A DNA stretch of 64,000 nucleotides from Mycobacterium lentiflavum. GTDB lineage: Bacteria; Actinomycetota; Actinomycetes; Mycobacteriales; Mycobacteriaceae. Position numbers and translations under genes: made by a program. Positions 51,198 through 58,699 of this stretch are shown piece after piece. The notes below the pieces were generated by a model. It ran no database searches and was not told the origin of the DNA. It worked only from the letters and a program-made list of their open reading frames with translations. The stretch's first letter is position 1. Each line of letters opens with the position of its first letter. The stretch spans positions 62,001 through 126,000 of the forward strand of contig NZ_CP092424.2 of the NCBI RefSeq assembly GCF_022374895.2, in the 5' to 3' direction.

Positions 51198-53095
51198 TCG
51201 GCGCCTCGCTGCAACCATGAGGGAAGGTCGGTACGAGCCTGAGCCATCCGCTGACGCGCGGCTTCGCGGACACTTTCGGGCAGCGACTCGATCAGCGCCA
51301 CGGCCGCGTCGTACTGAGCGCCCCAAATAGCTATCCACTCTTCGGGATTCATTGATCTCCGGATGTTGTCCATCGCTTCGACCAGCGCCAAAACGTTGGG
51401 AAGATGGTCGGTAAAAACCACGGCGTTCTCGCACACCAAACATGACAGCGGCGCTGACCCACACAACTTGCCTCGGACGGTGAACGGCGAGTCAAACGGA
51501 TCGCGACAGTCAACCACGCCCATATCAAACTCACCCGATCTCAAGCTGCGGGCGTGCGATAGTTCAATCGGCAGCGCCTCAGTGAGGGCAGTCAAAGGAA
51601 CCTCCGCACGCGGCTTCAGAAAGGCCGTGAAACCAGATGTGACCGCATCGGCGAGGGACCGCTGAAATCGTGAAACCACCGAGGCCGAATACACTTTCAA
51701 CGACGTGGTGTGCGCGTAGTGGGTGTAAAAAACCCGCGTCGTGTGCTCGTCTCCGGCAATGTCGGCGAACATTCCTTGCAGGCCGATCGCGCGCTCGCTG
51801 AGCTTCGCCTTTCGGATTCTCCGTAGATCATGCGGCAGGGAAACTTCACCGACTTCATGCACCCCGCCCACTCGTTGGAGCCAATATCCCAAGCTGGTCG
51901 TCGCCGACGCCTGACGTAATTGTCTTGGGAGATAACGGCATTCAGCATCGGGGCGCTGCCAGTTAACCGATAGCCATAACTCGCCGCTGATCTGCCCTGA
52001 CGCCAGAGCACGGGCAGTTCTCGTATGCTCCAGCAGCGACTCCAACACGCCAGAAACGCTCCACCCGCCGCCTTGCGAGACCGGGAAGAACCGCCCCTTC
52101 GAGCGCCCGGCGCGCGGTTTATTCGTCTGCAGCCTGACACCATCAGCTTGCCACTCGATATCGGAGATCCGCAGTGACGAAATCTCATCTGCAGCAATGC
52201 CTGTCGTGGCCAGAAGCAGCACGCGAAATGGTGTCAGATCAACGGTGGCCGGCATGACCGCTCGCACACACCACCCCTTCGCCGACGGCCCCGAGTTCGC
52301 AAGAGCACTTGGCGGCCGATATAGCGACCACGCCTCTGCCGGAAAGTGCGCGAGCATCTCGGTGTTGTCCAGTGCCCCCGAGACAACAACGGGACTGCCC
52401 GATGTAGCCATGGCCAGCATCTCGGCAACAGTTCGCTGCGCCATGTCGGTGATACCGTCGTGCTCATTGGCTTCGATCAATTTCGCAGCCCAGTCCCTGA
52501 TGGCTCTTAACGCCCGAATATGCGCACGGGCCGCCAGAACCATTCGCTGCAGCTCGGCTTTGCCGAACTCATCAAGCGGCCGGTCCACCGGCCGCTTGAT
52601 CAGCGCCGGCCCGAGCGCCAACGCGCACAGCACACCATCCGTTACGACACCATCGGAGACCGCCGAAGCCAACTGTGCTTGGACAATGTTCGTCAGCCGA
52701 TACGGGACCTTCGACGTTGCACCGTACTTGCCTAACAAGGATTTCGACCACGCAGACAACGTCGTCACGACTGCCTCCGGGGTTTCGTTCAGGCTGACGT
52801 GTGAATATCCCTGTGCCACAACAAAATTTAAGTAGCGGTCCGAAGCTTGCCAGTGGGCGTATACCGCTGATCGCGACAATCCGGTTGCCATATGTGCCCA
52901 CTGATCAGCCAGCTGAGCAGCCAGCCGCTTGCAGCGATAGTTGTCGGGATTAATCTCGCACAGGCTTGCTTGACCAAACTTATCAAGCACCACGACGCGG
53001 CGAATACCGACCGCGGGCACCCGCGCATCCGCTATCGACTGTGCTCGATGCGCGCCGAATCGGTCCAGCGCCCGACGCTCATTTCGCCGCGGCAC
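51194..53095 (-). CDS. tnpB: Tyrosine recombinase TnpB
   Basis: From GTG 53095 this is 633 aa, close to the 630 aa of Tn554 TnpB; the open frame runs to 53140. The recombinase core has LLATTGIAADEISSLRISDI (first box, with Ala where Arg is usual), SLPHDLRRIRKAKLSERAIG (H-x-x-R box) and FYTHYAHTTSLKVYSAS (Tyr region). A Cys-rich patch (FDSPFTVRGKLCGSAPLSC then LVCENA) lies near the end. It overlaps tnpA by 17 bases and the following gene by four. Confidence 0.85.
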   Translation of the reverse strand: MPRRNERRALDRFGAHRAQSIADARVPAVGIRRVVVLDKFGQASLCEINPDNYRCKRLAAQLADQWAHMATGLSRSAVYAHWQASDRYLNFVVAQGYSHVSLNETPEAVVTTLSAWSKSLLGKYGATSKVPYRLTNIVQAQLASAVSDGVVTDGVLCALALGPALIKRPVDRPLDEFGKAELQRMVLAARAHIRALRAIRDWAAKLIEANEHDGITDMAQRTVAEMLAMATSGSPVVVSGALDNTEMLAHFPAEAWSLYRPPSALANSGPSAKGWCVRAVMPATVDLTPFRVLLLATTGIAADEISSLRISDIEWQADGVRLQTNKPRAGRSKGRFFPVSQGGGWSVSGVLESLLEHTRTARALASGQISGELWLSVNWQRPDAECRYLPRQLRQASATTSLGYWLQRVGGVHEVGEVSLPHDLRRIRKAKLSERAIGLQGMFADIAGDEHTTRVFYTHYAHTTSLKVYSASVVSRFQRSLADAVTSGFTAFLKPRAEVPLTALTEALPIELSHARSLRSGEFDMGVVDCRDPFDSPFTVRGKLCGSAPLSCLVCENAVVFTDHLPNVLALVEAMDNIRRSMNPEEWIAIWGAQYDAAVALIESLPESVREAARQRMAQARTDLPSWLQRGAE

Positions 53096-54380
53096 GGTCG
53101 TCGTTCGCGTCGACGGCAGAATCAGGCGCCGCGGCGGCAACAGCTATGTCGATATCCTCGACATAGCGCAGATACCTCAGCGTTTGAGCCGATGTTGCGT
53201 GCCCCAACAGTTCTTGCAGGTCGATTAAGGGATCACGCAACGGCGGTCCATCGCCAAAAGTGGACTGCCCCTGCGCCTTTGCACGCGCCTGATGCGCAGC
53301 CCGAAGGTAATTGATAGCAAAGGTGTGTCGCAGGTCGTGTGGCGTCACCTTGCGCACCTGTCTGTCGGCTGGGTACCGGCGAAGAAGCTGTTCACTTGTT
53401 GCGGTGAAGACGCCTTCCCACCCTGAACGGGTCATCCCCAGCCCGCGGCTGTCGCTAAGGAAAAGGCACAAGGGCTCGACGATTCGGTCTGCACTGACGA
53501 TCACTGCCTTGAGCCGCATCTCCACCGGAACTTGGTGCAGTAGGTATTGGCGGCGCCGTCCTCGCCACAGCCCCCAGACGCGCCGGGTGCCGGGATCGAA
53601 ATACTCCACCATAAAGCAGCCGTCGAGTTGCCCGGCTAGGGAGCGCTGATGCCTCAGCACTACATTTGGACGCTCGAGTTTGCGATACTTGCGAATCGCC
53701 GTCAACGCATAATTTGGGATAATTGCGTTTCTATTAATTTCATACTTAGTAATAGACTCCATCTCGACAACCATCGCATGCTTGAGCAGTTGGCCGTTAT
53801 CGATATCCAATGTGAGTAAGCTCGCTAATTCTTGTATCCGCAGACCCGTCGACACTAGCGTCTTGAAGGCAGCGATATTTCGTTCTCGCGCTGACCGAAC
53901 AGATGCGCCGGCTGACCGGCAGCCCGCCTCTTCAAGCCACTTGTCGTACAGATAACCGTCGACGTGTCGAACTTTCGAATGACGAATCCGATTCGTGGAC
54001 AGATTGTCTCGCCCAACTTTGGAGAACTTTTTTACCGGGCTCTGCCGCAAGCGGCCAGATTCGACCGCCCAGCTATAGAACTGCCGCAACGCAGTCGCCT
54101 CCACGCGAAACGCGTACTGAGAAATTGGCTGTGCAGCGGTTTGCGTACGATAAACGCGATAAGCGGACAAATCTTTCTGCGTCGCATCGAGCAGTGACCT
54201 AGCGCCCCGAAACTCTAAAAAATCGCACAATCGCGCAAACACGCGCGCATACTGGGCCGAAGTGCTCCTAGCCGAATAACTCCTCGCGACGAAGAATCCA
54301 AGGATCTCTTCCACAGGAAACCCGTCCTGGTCGACCACAACGGGAAAGCCATCAGCCACCCGCTGCTCAGAGTCCGACAC
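53079..54380 (-). CDS. tnpA: Tyrosine recombinase TnpA
   Basis: A 433-aa site-specific recombinase. Boxes: first Arg in STGLRIQELASLLTLD, H-x-x-R in VTPHDLRHTFAINYL, and LLGHATSAQTLRYLRYVEDI with the nucleophile Tyr. The N-terminal SAM-like domain (SAQYARVFARLCDFLEFRG) binds core sites. GTG 54380 places FPVVVDQDGFPVEEIL at the position seen in Tn554 TnpA; the open frame extends to 54467. Its first base is also the last base of the WXG-like gene stop codon. Confidence 0.87.
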   Translation of the reverse strand: MSDSEQRVADGFPVVVDQDGFPVEEILGFFVARSYSARSTSAQYARVFARLCDFLEFRGARSLLDATQKDLSAYRVYRTQTAAQPISQYAFRVEATALRQFYSWAVESGRLRQSPVKKFSKVGRDNLSTNRIRHSKVRHVDGYLYDKWLEEAGCRSAGASVRSARERNIAAFKTLVSTGLRIQELASLLTLDIDNGQLLKHAMVVEMESITKYEINRNAIIPNYALTAIRKYRKLERPNVVLRHQRSLAGQLDGCFMVEYFDPGTRRVWGLWRGRRRQYLLHQVPVEMRLKAVIVSADRIVEPLCLFLSDSRGLGMTRSGWEGVFTATSEQLLRRYPADRQVRKVTPHDLRHTFAINYLRAAHQARAKAQGQSTFGDGPPLRDPLIDLQELLGHATSAQTLRYLRYVEDIDIAVAAAAPDSAVDANDDRAAAK

Positions 54381-55204
54381 TAAGCGAGTGCTGCGTGGAA
54401 AGCGCGTCTCAGCATCAACGAGGCCTGCAGAAGATCCCCACACGACGAAATAAGCCCGATCGCCCAAAGCCGATCAACTTTCTGAAGAGACAATGTCTTG
54501 AGCCAACATAACCAGTAACCAAACCGCTGGTCACCAATAAATGTGTTTCTGGGATCAATGGCGACCTGCGGTTGATCGGCATAGTCCGATGTGCCCTTTG
54601 AATCCACAAGTCGGACATGATTATCCAGCTCATCGGCGCCCCCGCGGTCCTTGTCGCCGTCGGTGCCCGGCCCATCGGCGGGCGCACTGGGGACGCCGTC
54701 GCGCCGATAGCCGCCCGAACCGTTCTTGATCGACACTGCCAGCTCGTGGCTGTCTTGCTGCGAAGTCTGCAACACCGCTTTGGCCCGCGCGACCTGCTCC
54801 TGCAGGTAAGCGGCCAGCTCTTGCCGGCCTGCCGGACTGTTCTCGCTACGGGCGATCATCGCCACCCCTGCGCGGGTCTCGGCGATAAGGTTGTCCATGC
54901 TCGTGGCCCCGCTGGCAGCAACGTGGCTCACGTTGGTCAGGGCCGGGACCGTCCGGTCATCGGCGACAACGGTATTGCCCAGCGCACGAACCTCGCTCGC
55001 ATTGCGTCGCCCATAGGTTGAGGCCGCCACACCGACCCAACCGGCAGCGGCAGCGCCGCCCACTGCCAGCACACCCTGGCGGCCAGCGACCAACGCCGGC
55101 GCCGATGACCATCCACCGGCATTAACTGGCGACACCCCAAACAGTCTCCGGCCATCACTTAGCGCACGTCCAGCCGCAGCCACCAGCTCATCCAACGAGG
55201 TCAT
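54380..55204 (-). CDS. WXG-like ESX-associated protein, C-terminus replaced or truncated
   Basis: A 274-aa protein from ATG 55204. Residues 1-150 match the N-terminal half of the 333-aa relative at 56259-57260: TSLDELVAAAGRALSDGRRL, GWVGVAASTY (WXG-type turn) and YLQEQVARAKAVLQ. After about residue 190 (DELDNHVRLVDSKG) the sequence departs from the relative and ends in a Leu/Trp-rich stretch (YWLCWLKTLSLQKVDRLW) directly at the tnpA start. The usual Pro/Gly-rich end is absent, so the transposon probably inserted in this gene and the last residues come from transposon DNA. Intact members are predicted ESX substrates. Confidence 0.65.
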   Translation of the reverse strand: MTSLDELVAAAGRALSDGRRLFGVSPVNAGGWSSAPALVAGRQGVLAVGGAAAAGWVGVAASTYGRRNASEVRALGNTVVADDRTVPALTNVSHVAASGATSMDNLIAETRAGVAMIARSENSPAGRQELAAYLQEQVARAKAVLQTSQQDSHELAVSIKNGSGGYRRDGVPSAPADGPGTDGDKDRGGADELDNHVRLVDSKGTSDYADQPQVAIDPRNTFIGDQRFGYWLCWLKTLSLQKVDRLWAIGLISSCGDLLQASLMLRRAFHAALA

Positions 55205-55408
55205 GGCAGGCAGTATCACCTAAACCCGCCCCAGGCGGCTATCACCACCGCCAACTTCGCTACTCAGACCGGTTTGCTGTACACGCGCCTAACGGCCACT
55301 GGGACACAGTATCTGGGCCTCAGCTAGTTGGCTCCCGGACTCGGGTGGCCGGCGCGAATGTGAGTCCGACGCGCCTCAACATTGCCCAGATCCGGGCTGC
55401 GCGCCGCC

Positions 55409-55750
55409 TCATCGACCCAGTCTTTCTCGATCTTCCCCCGTATCGCTGCGAGGCGGCGCCACGGCATGCGACGGCAACCACAGGTTCATCGTCAGCTTGG
55501 ACTGTTGGTTAGCGCTCGTCGCCGTCATTTCGACCGCGGCGACCCATCCCCCATCCGATCGGCGGAGCCAGGCGATCTGCCGGGCGGGCATCAAAGGCTC
55601 GAGTAACAGCCCGCACGCTTTCACCCACAAAGGCAATTTGTCTTTACGGATGCCGCTCACCGGAAATATCCGACCCACGTCGACCTGCACCGCTCGGTCC
55701 ACTGCAAATAGTGTCGGGAACTCCGCCGATCGTTCCCAGGAGTCGAACAT
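55409..55750 (-). CDS. Hypothetical 113-aa protein of the ESX-like cluster
   Basis: A mixed alpha/beta protein (FDSWERSAEFPTLFAVDRAV, PARQIAWLRRSDGGWVAAVE) with no signal peptide. I do not recognise a named family. It lies between two WXG-like genes in the same direction, spaced like genes of a set with an 80-aa helical protein. It could be a chaperone or partner of those proteins; that is inference. Confidence 0.6.
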   Translation of the reverse strand: MFDSWERSAEFPTLFAVDRAVQVDVGRIFPVSGIRKDKLPLWVKACGLLLEPLMPARQIAWLRRSDGGWVAAVEMTATSANQQSKLTMNLWLPSHAVAPPRSDTGEDRERLGR

Positions 55751-55791
55751 ACGTGCGATCTTGCCAGACTGTGCACCCGACGTCCAACGGG

Positions 55792-56034
55792 TTAGCTGGC
55801 TCTGCGGGAGCCGGCCATTATGTCCTGGACCTCCGCCAGTCTGTCGTCGACAGCTTGCACGAGAAGCCCTGCCAGGAATGGGCTGTCGTGGTGAGAATTC
55901 GCCAAGATCGTGTCACGCATGCTCGTTAGGTCGTTGATGATCGTGGTGAGTCGACTGGTGTCGATAGCGTCGGTTTTGACGCTATCCATTGCGATCCCAG
56001 TCAATTGGATCGCATGATTCAGTAACCGCTCCAC
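55792..56034 (-). CDS. Small helical protein of the ESX-like cluster
   Basis: GTG 56034 follows GGAAAGG and opens 80 codons: MERLLNHAIQLTGIAMDSVK ... LTTIINDLTSMRDTILANSH ... LAGLLVQAVDDRLAEVQDIM. The product is almost wholly amphipathic helix, without a WXG turn. The longer open frame to 56220 crosses the fossil at 56098-56205 and is not credible. It is 41 bases upstream of the 113-aa gene and probably co-transcribed. Confidence 0.6.
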   Translation of the reverse strand: MERLLNHAIQLTGIAMDSVKTDAIDTSRLTTIINDLTSMRDTILANSHHDSPFLAGLLVQAVDDRLAEVQDIMAGSRRAS

Positions 56035-56097
56035 GGTGAGCGCCTTTCCAGCGCTTGCTTTTCTACTTACATTAAGGCCTTGCTTGCGCTTAGGCGC

Positions 56098-56205
56098 TGG
56101 TCGTGTGACACCGATTTCGATGGGTTTGCAGCCGCGCCGGTCGCGTGCCGAAGTTGGAGCCGTTGGCCGCATAGACCCTCGTCCGGGTTTCGACGGCGCT
56201 GAACA
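56098..56205 (-). pseudogene. Fossil copy of part of the 561-aa gene at 13992-15677
   Basis: About 100 bases match 14301-14395 with scattered substitutions and small gaps: both read ACACCGATTTCGATG, then GCGTGCCGAAGTTGG, then GGGTTTCGACG in the same order. On the coding strand the pieces TRVYAANGS and GCKPIEIGVT correspond to TRIYATTGS and LKSIEIGVT, but in different frames. No other part of the gene is nearby. Confidence 0.7.
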
Positions 56206-56258
56206 AACACACCGTGCCATAGGCCTTTTCGTCGCGCTGCAGAAAAGCCCGTGCTCCG

Positions 56259-57260
56259 TTAGTGGCCACCTTGCGGCAAGGTGGGCGGCCCAAGAGGGCC
56301 ATACGGCCTATACGGTTCAGGAGTTAAGTCGCCGTGCCACATGTAAATCCCCGAGCCGGGAACGTACTCGTCGTAACCGTACGGCGGCAGATCACCAGCC
56401 CACCCCGGCGGATAGAACTTCGCGCCCGGAAAAGACGACTGCGGCACCCACACCCCCGAATTCGGCCCCAGCTCGACATAGGAATCGGGATTGCCGTGCT
56501 CATCGGCCACCGTGGCGGGCCCCAGCGCCCCCGGCGGAAGCGTTTTGTAGCCGGGAATCTCATCAGACCTCACGAAATAGTGCGGAACCTGATCCGGATC
56601 CTTCGTCCTGTCAAAAACATCCACCCACGGCGGCGAATCAGGAAAGTTCGGCGGACCCAACCCACCCTTGCCGGCGCCGTACGGCATATGGTGCTTATCG
56701 CCGGGCTTCCACTTCTGCGAATCCAGCGGTACCGCAGGCGGAGCATCCTTAGCGTGACCGCCACCAGTCCCATAGCCAGCGCTTTGGATGGCGCCGGCAA
56801 TTTCACCACCTCGCTGCTGGAAGTTCTGCACCAGCCCCTTGGCTCGGTCCAGCTGGCCCTGCAAGTAACTGGCCAGCTGTTGCTTTCCTGCGGTGCTTCG
56901 CGTGCTCGGGGCCAGGGCAGTAACCCCGGCACGAGTCTGAGCGATCAGAGCGTCCATGCGGTGGGCCCCCTCGGCCGCGCTGCGCCCCGCTTCGCCGAGC
57001 GCTGGACTTACCCGACCATCGGCGGCCAGTGTGGTGTTGAATGCCTGCACCTGGTCGGCGTTGGTGGTCATGTAGGTCCCTGCTGCCCCACCATGCCAGC
57101 CAGCTGCCGCGGCCTGGCCAACTTGAGCTACCCCCTGCCGACCAACCACCAACTGCTGCATCGAGGGCAACGATCCCCCGACAGGCGCGGACCCGAACAG
57201 CCCGCGCGCAGCACTGAGTGCCCGGCTTGTTTCGGCCACCAGCGCATCGAGCGACGACAT
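56259..57260 (-). CDS. WXG-like ESX-associated protein (DUF4226-type), full length
   Basis: A 333-aa protein. The first 160 residues are a helical hairpin with a WXG-type turn (SSLDALVAETSRALSAARGL ... GWHGGAAGTYMTTNAD ... YLQGQLDRAKGLVQNF). The rest is a Pro/Gly/Tyr-rich domain (PPNFPDSPPWVDVF, LPPYGYDEYVPGSG, YGPLGPPTLPQGG). No Sec signal is present, in line with type VII export. It appears to be the intact version of the truncated gene at 54380-55204. No ESX core component genes are seen in the window. Confidence 0.75.
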   Translation of the reverse strand: MSSLDALVAETSRALSAARGLFGSAPVGGSLPSMQQLVVGRQGVAQVGQAAAAGWHGGAAGTYMTTNADQVQAFNTTLAADGRVSPALGEAGRSAAEGAHRMDALIAQTRAGVTALAPSTRSTAGKQQLASYLQGQLDRAKGLVQNFQQRGGEIAGAIQSAGYGTGGGHAKDAPPAVPLDSQKWKPGDKHHMPYGAGKGGLGPPNFPDSPPWVDVFDRTKDPDQVPHYFVRSDEIPGYKTLPPGALGPATVADEHGNPDSYVELGPNSGVWVPQSSFPGAKFYPPGWAGDLPPYGYDEYVPGSGIYMWHGDLTPEPYRPYGPLGPPTLPQGGH

Positions 57261-57369
57261 AGCCGCCAGTATCGCGTACTCACGGCTGGCTGCGCCAACA
57301 TCACCAACGACTTCACTCGCTGGTGTGCGCTCAAAGTGACCAGGACAGCGGAGGCCCGACCGGCAGCCG

Positions 57370-57597
57370 TCAGATGTCGCGGGTCAGAGAACTGACGGTT
57401 GTGCCCATCGCATAAGCAACTTTGGCCAGGAAGACGACAGTGGGGCTACGCAGGCCCTGTTCGACGCGGGCCATAAAAGAGCGGTCGACCTTGGCCGCCG
57501 CAGCCAGGTCACGTTGACTCAACCCCAATTCGGTGCGCCGCTCAAGAATGCGGCCACCGACAGATGCAAGCACCTTTGCTTCGTCCACTTCTGACAC
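57370..57597 (-). CDS. Small XRE regulator resembling restriction-modification controller (C) proteins
   Basis: From GTG 57597, 75 aa consisting of a single XRE domain: GGRILERRTELGLSQRDLAA ... VDRSFMARVEQGLRSPTVVF ... AKVAYAMGTTVSSL. Length and sequence fit C proteins, which time methyltransferase and endonuclease expression. The start is preceded by GGGAGGGG. A CTATAG-centred dyad lies 21 bases upstream, and two pairs of the same dyad precede the 178-aa gene and the methyltransferase gene, so it probably controls itself and both. The open frame extends to 57822 but the added residues are not credible. Confidence 0.82.
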   Translation of the reverse strand: MSEVDEAKVLASVGGRILERRTELGLSQRDLAAAAKVDRSFMARVEQGLRSPTVVFLAKVAYAMGTTVSSLTRDI

Positions 57598-57617
57598 TTG
57601 CCGCCCCTCCCGTGGTG

Positions 57618-57627
57618 GCCTATAGCC
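57618..57627. promoter_or_regulatory. CTATAG dyad before the XRE gene
   Basis: GCCTATAGCC, sharing the CTATAG centre found at four other places in 57833-58675. It lies 21 bases from the XRE GTG, fitting autoregulation. Confidence 0.6.
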
Positions 57628-57832
57628 TACAGCCTGGGCCGCGGGAGCAGCTACCAGATGATCAACGCCGATGGCTCTGCGCGTGGGCGCAGCCGACGCT
57701 GCTGAGCCGATTGACCCGCTCGCGCACCTCGCGGTCACGGACGACGTCGGGCAGACCGCCGGGACAATTCCAGGATGCATCAAATCCGTTGTGGCGGTGG
57801 AGGACACCGGAGCTCTCGTCAATTCGATGGCT

Positions 57833-57866
57833 GCCTATAGCCCACCGATTATGGTAGTCTATAGAC
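57833..57866. promoter_or_regulatory. Paired CTATAG dyads before the 178-aa gene
   Basis: GCCTATAGCC at 57833-57842 and GTCTATAGAC at 57857-57866, starts exactly 24 bases apart and ending 30 bases before ATG 57897. The flanking CACC and ACAACCA are shared with the pair at 58642-58675. Confidence 0.72.
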
Positions 57867-57896
57867 AACCATAGATGCAGAAAGGGCTCACCACAC

Positions 57897-58433
57897 ATGG
57901 CTAAACCCCTTACCGCTGAGCAACGGTGGCTGATGTTCGCCATCGGTGGGTGGACGATGCGCGAGTGCCTCCTTGGCCCTGCCGGAACCGACTACCTGAT
58001 GCAGTCCTGCTACAGCCATTGGGGTTTCAGCGGACCCGACGGTGGACCCGACTGGCTCACCGGTTGGAACACCGTTCGGGGAAAAATCACCGCGCCACAA
58101 AGCGGAGTCGTACGGGTGAGCCTGACAAAAGCCCAGATTAACTCTTACGCAGCCACATTGCCCGCCGACATCCGCCGTGAACTCACGGAATGCCGTGATG
58201 CCGCCCACGCCGAGCAACGACGCATCGCCGACTGGTGCCACTGTCCCCAGCAGGACCAAGCGACCAATGCCCGCACCGTACCCTGCGGCCGATACCACCC
58301 CACCGACGAGGAGGACGACGACCACTGGGCCCGGACCCGCGCCATCGACACCTGGCAGACCCGGCTACTTCGCCGCGCGCTGCAATTGCAATCCGCCGGT
58401 GAACAACTCGACCTCTTCAGTGGCCTAGCCTGA
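57897..58433 (+). CDS. Hypothetical 178-aa protein under the XRE/C-box control
   Basis: ATG 57897. The N-terminal half has LTAEQRWLMFAIGGWTMREC and HWGFSGPDGG; the C-terminal half has RIADWCHCPQQ and VPCGRYHPTDEEDDD with Cys/His residues that could hold a metal. No family is recognised. It shares its operator layout with the cytosine methyltransferase gene downstream, so it may be a partner of that enzyme or a nuclease of unknown type; no known endonuclease motif is visible. Confidence 0.7.
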   Translation: MAKPLTAEQRWLMFAIGGWTMRECLLGPAGTDYLMQSCYSHWGFSGPDGGPDWLTGWNTVRGKITAPQSGVVRVSLTKAQINSYAATLPADIRRELTECRDAAHAEQRRIADWCHCPQQDQATNARTVPCGRYHPTDEEDDDHWARTRAIDTWQTRLLRRALQLQSAGEQLDLFSGLA

Positions 58434-58641
58434 GCCAGCTCCGACGACAGGGACCTTACCGAAGAGCGCGGCCGCCGCCCGGGCGTTATACCTTGCCGAC
58501 TCCGCCGCAGCGACCAGTTGTGGTTCGAAGGCCGTCGTCTTTACCACTGCCTCCCGCCTCTGATGGCTTGTTGTCGCCAGTTCTTCGCGGCGACAACCTG
58601 ATTCGACGCGCGTTCTCTCACATCGTGGTTCCATGGCGGTT

Positions 58642-58675
58642 GTCTATAGGCCACCATTGGCGGTAGACTATAGAC
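58642..58675. promoter_or_regulatory. Paired CTATAG dyads before the methyltransferase gene
   Basis: GTCTATAGGC at 58642-58651 and GACTATAGAC at 58666-58675, again with starts 24 bases apart, ending 24 bases before ATG 58700. Matches the pair at 57833-57866 in spacing, flanks and distance to the start. Confidence 0.75.
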
Positions 58676-58699
58676 AACCAACAGATAAGGAATGGCCCC

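Larger units (their letters stand above)
48313..54380 (-). mobile_element. Tn554-like transposon: three tyrosine recombinases plus TnpC
   Basis: Four genes in one direction: tnpA (53079-54380), tnpB (51194-53095), a third recombinase-like gene (48705-51197) and tnpC (48313-48708). Each overlaps the next by 4 or 17 bases. Gene order and sizes of tnpA and tnpB follow Tn554, but the extra third large gene is closer to recombinase-in-trio elements. Coordinates here are those of the genes only; true ends are not visible because such elements have no terminal inverted repeats. tnpA begins exactly at the stop of a WXG-like gene that lacks the C-terminus of its relative. Confidence 0.78.

Noticed and set aside
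49527..51242. 571-residue plus-strand open frame
   Set aside because: Antisense to the third recombinase gene of the Tn554-like element, with no recognisable domain.
56334..57395. 353-residue plus-strand open frame
   Set aside because: Antisense to the full-length WXG-like gene; Arg-rich and without motifs.
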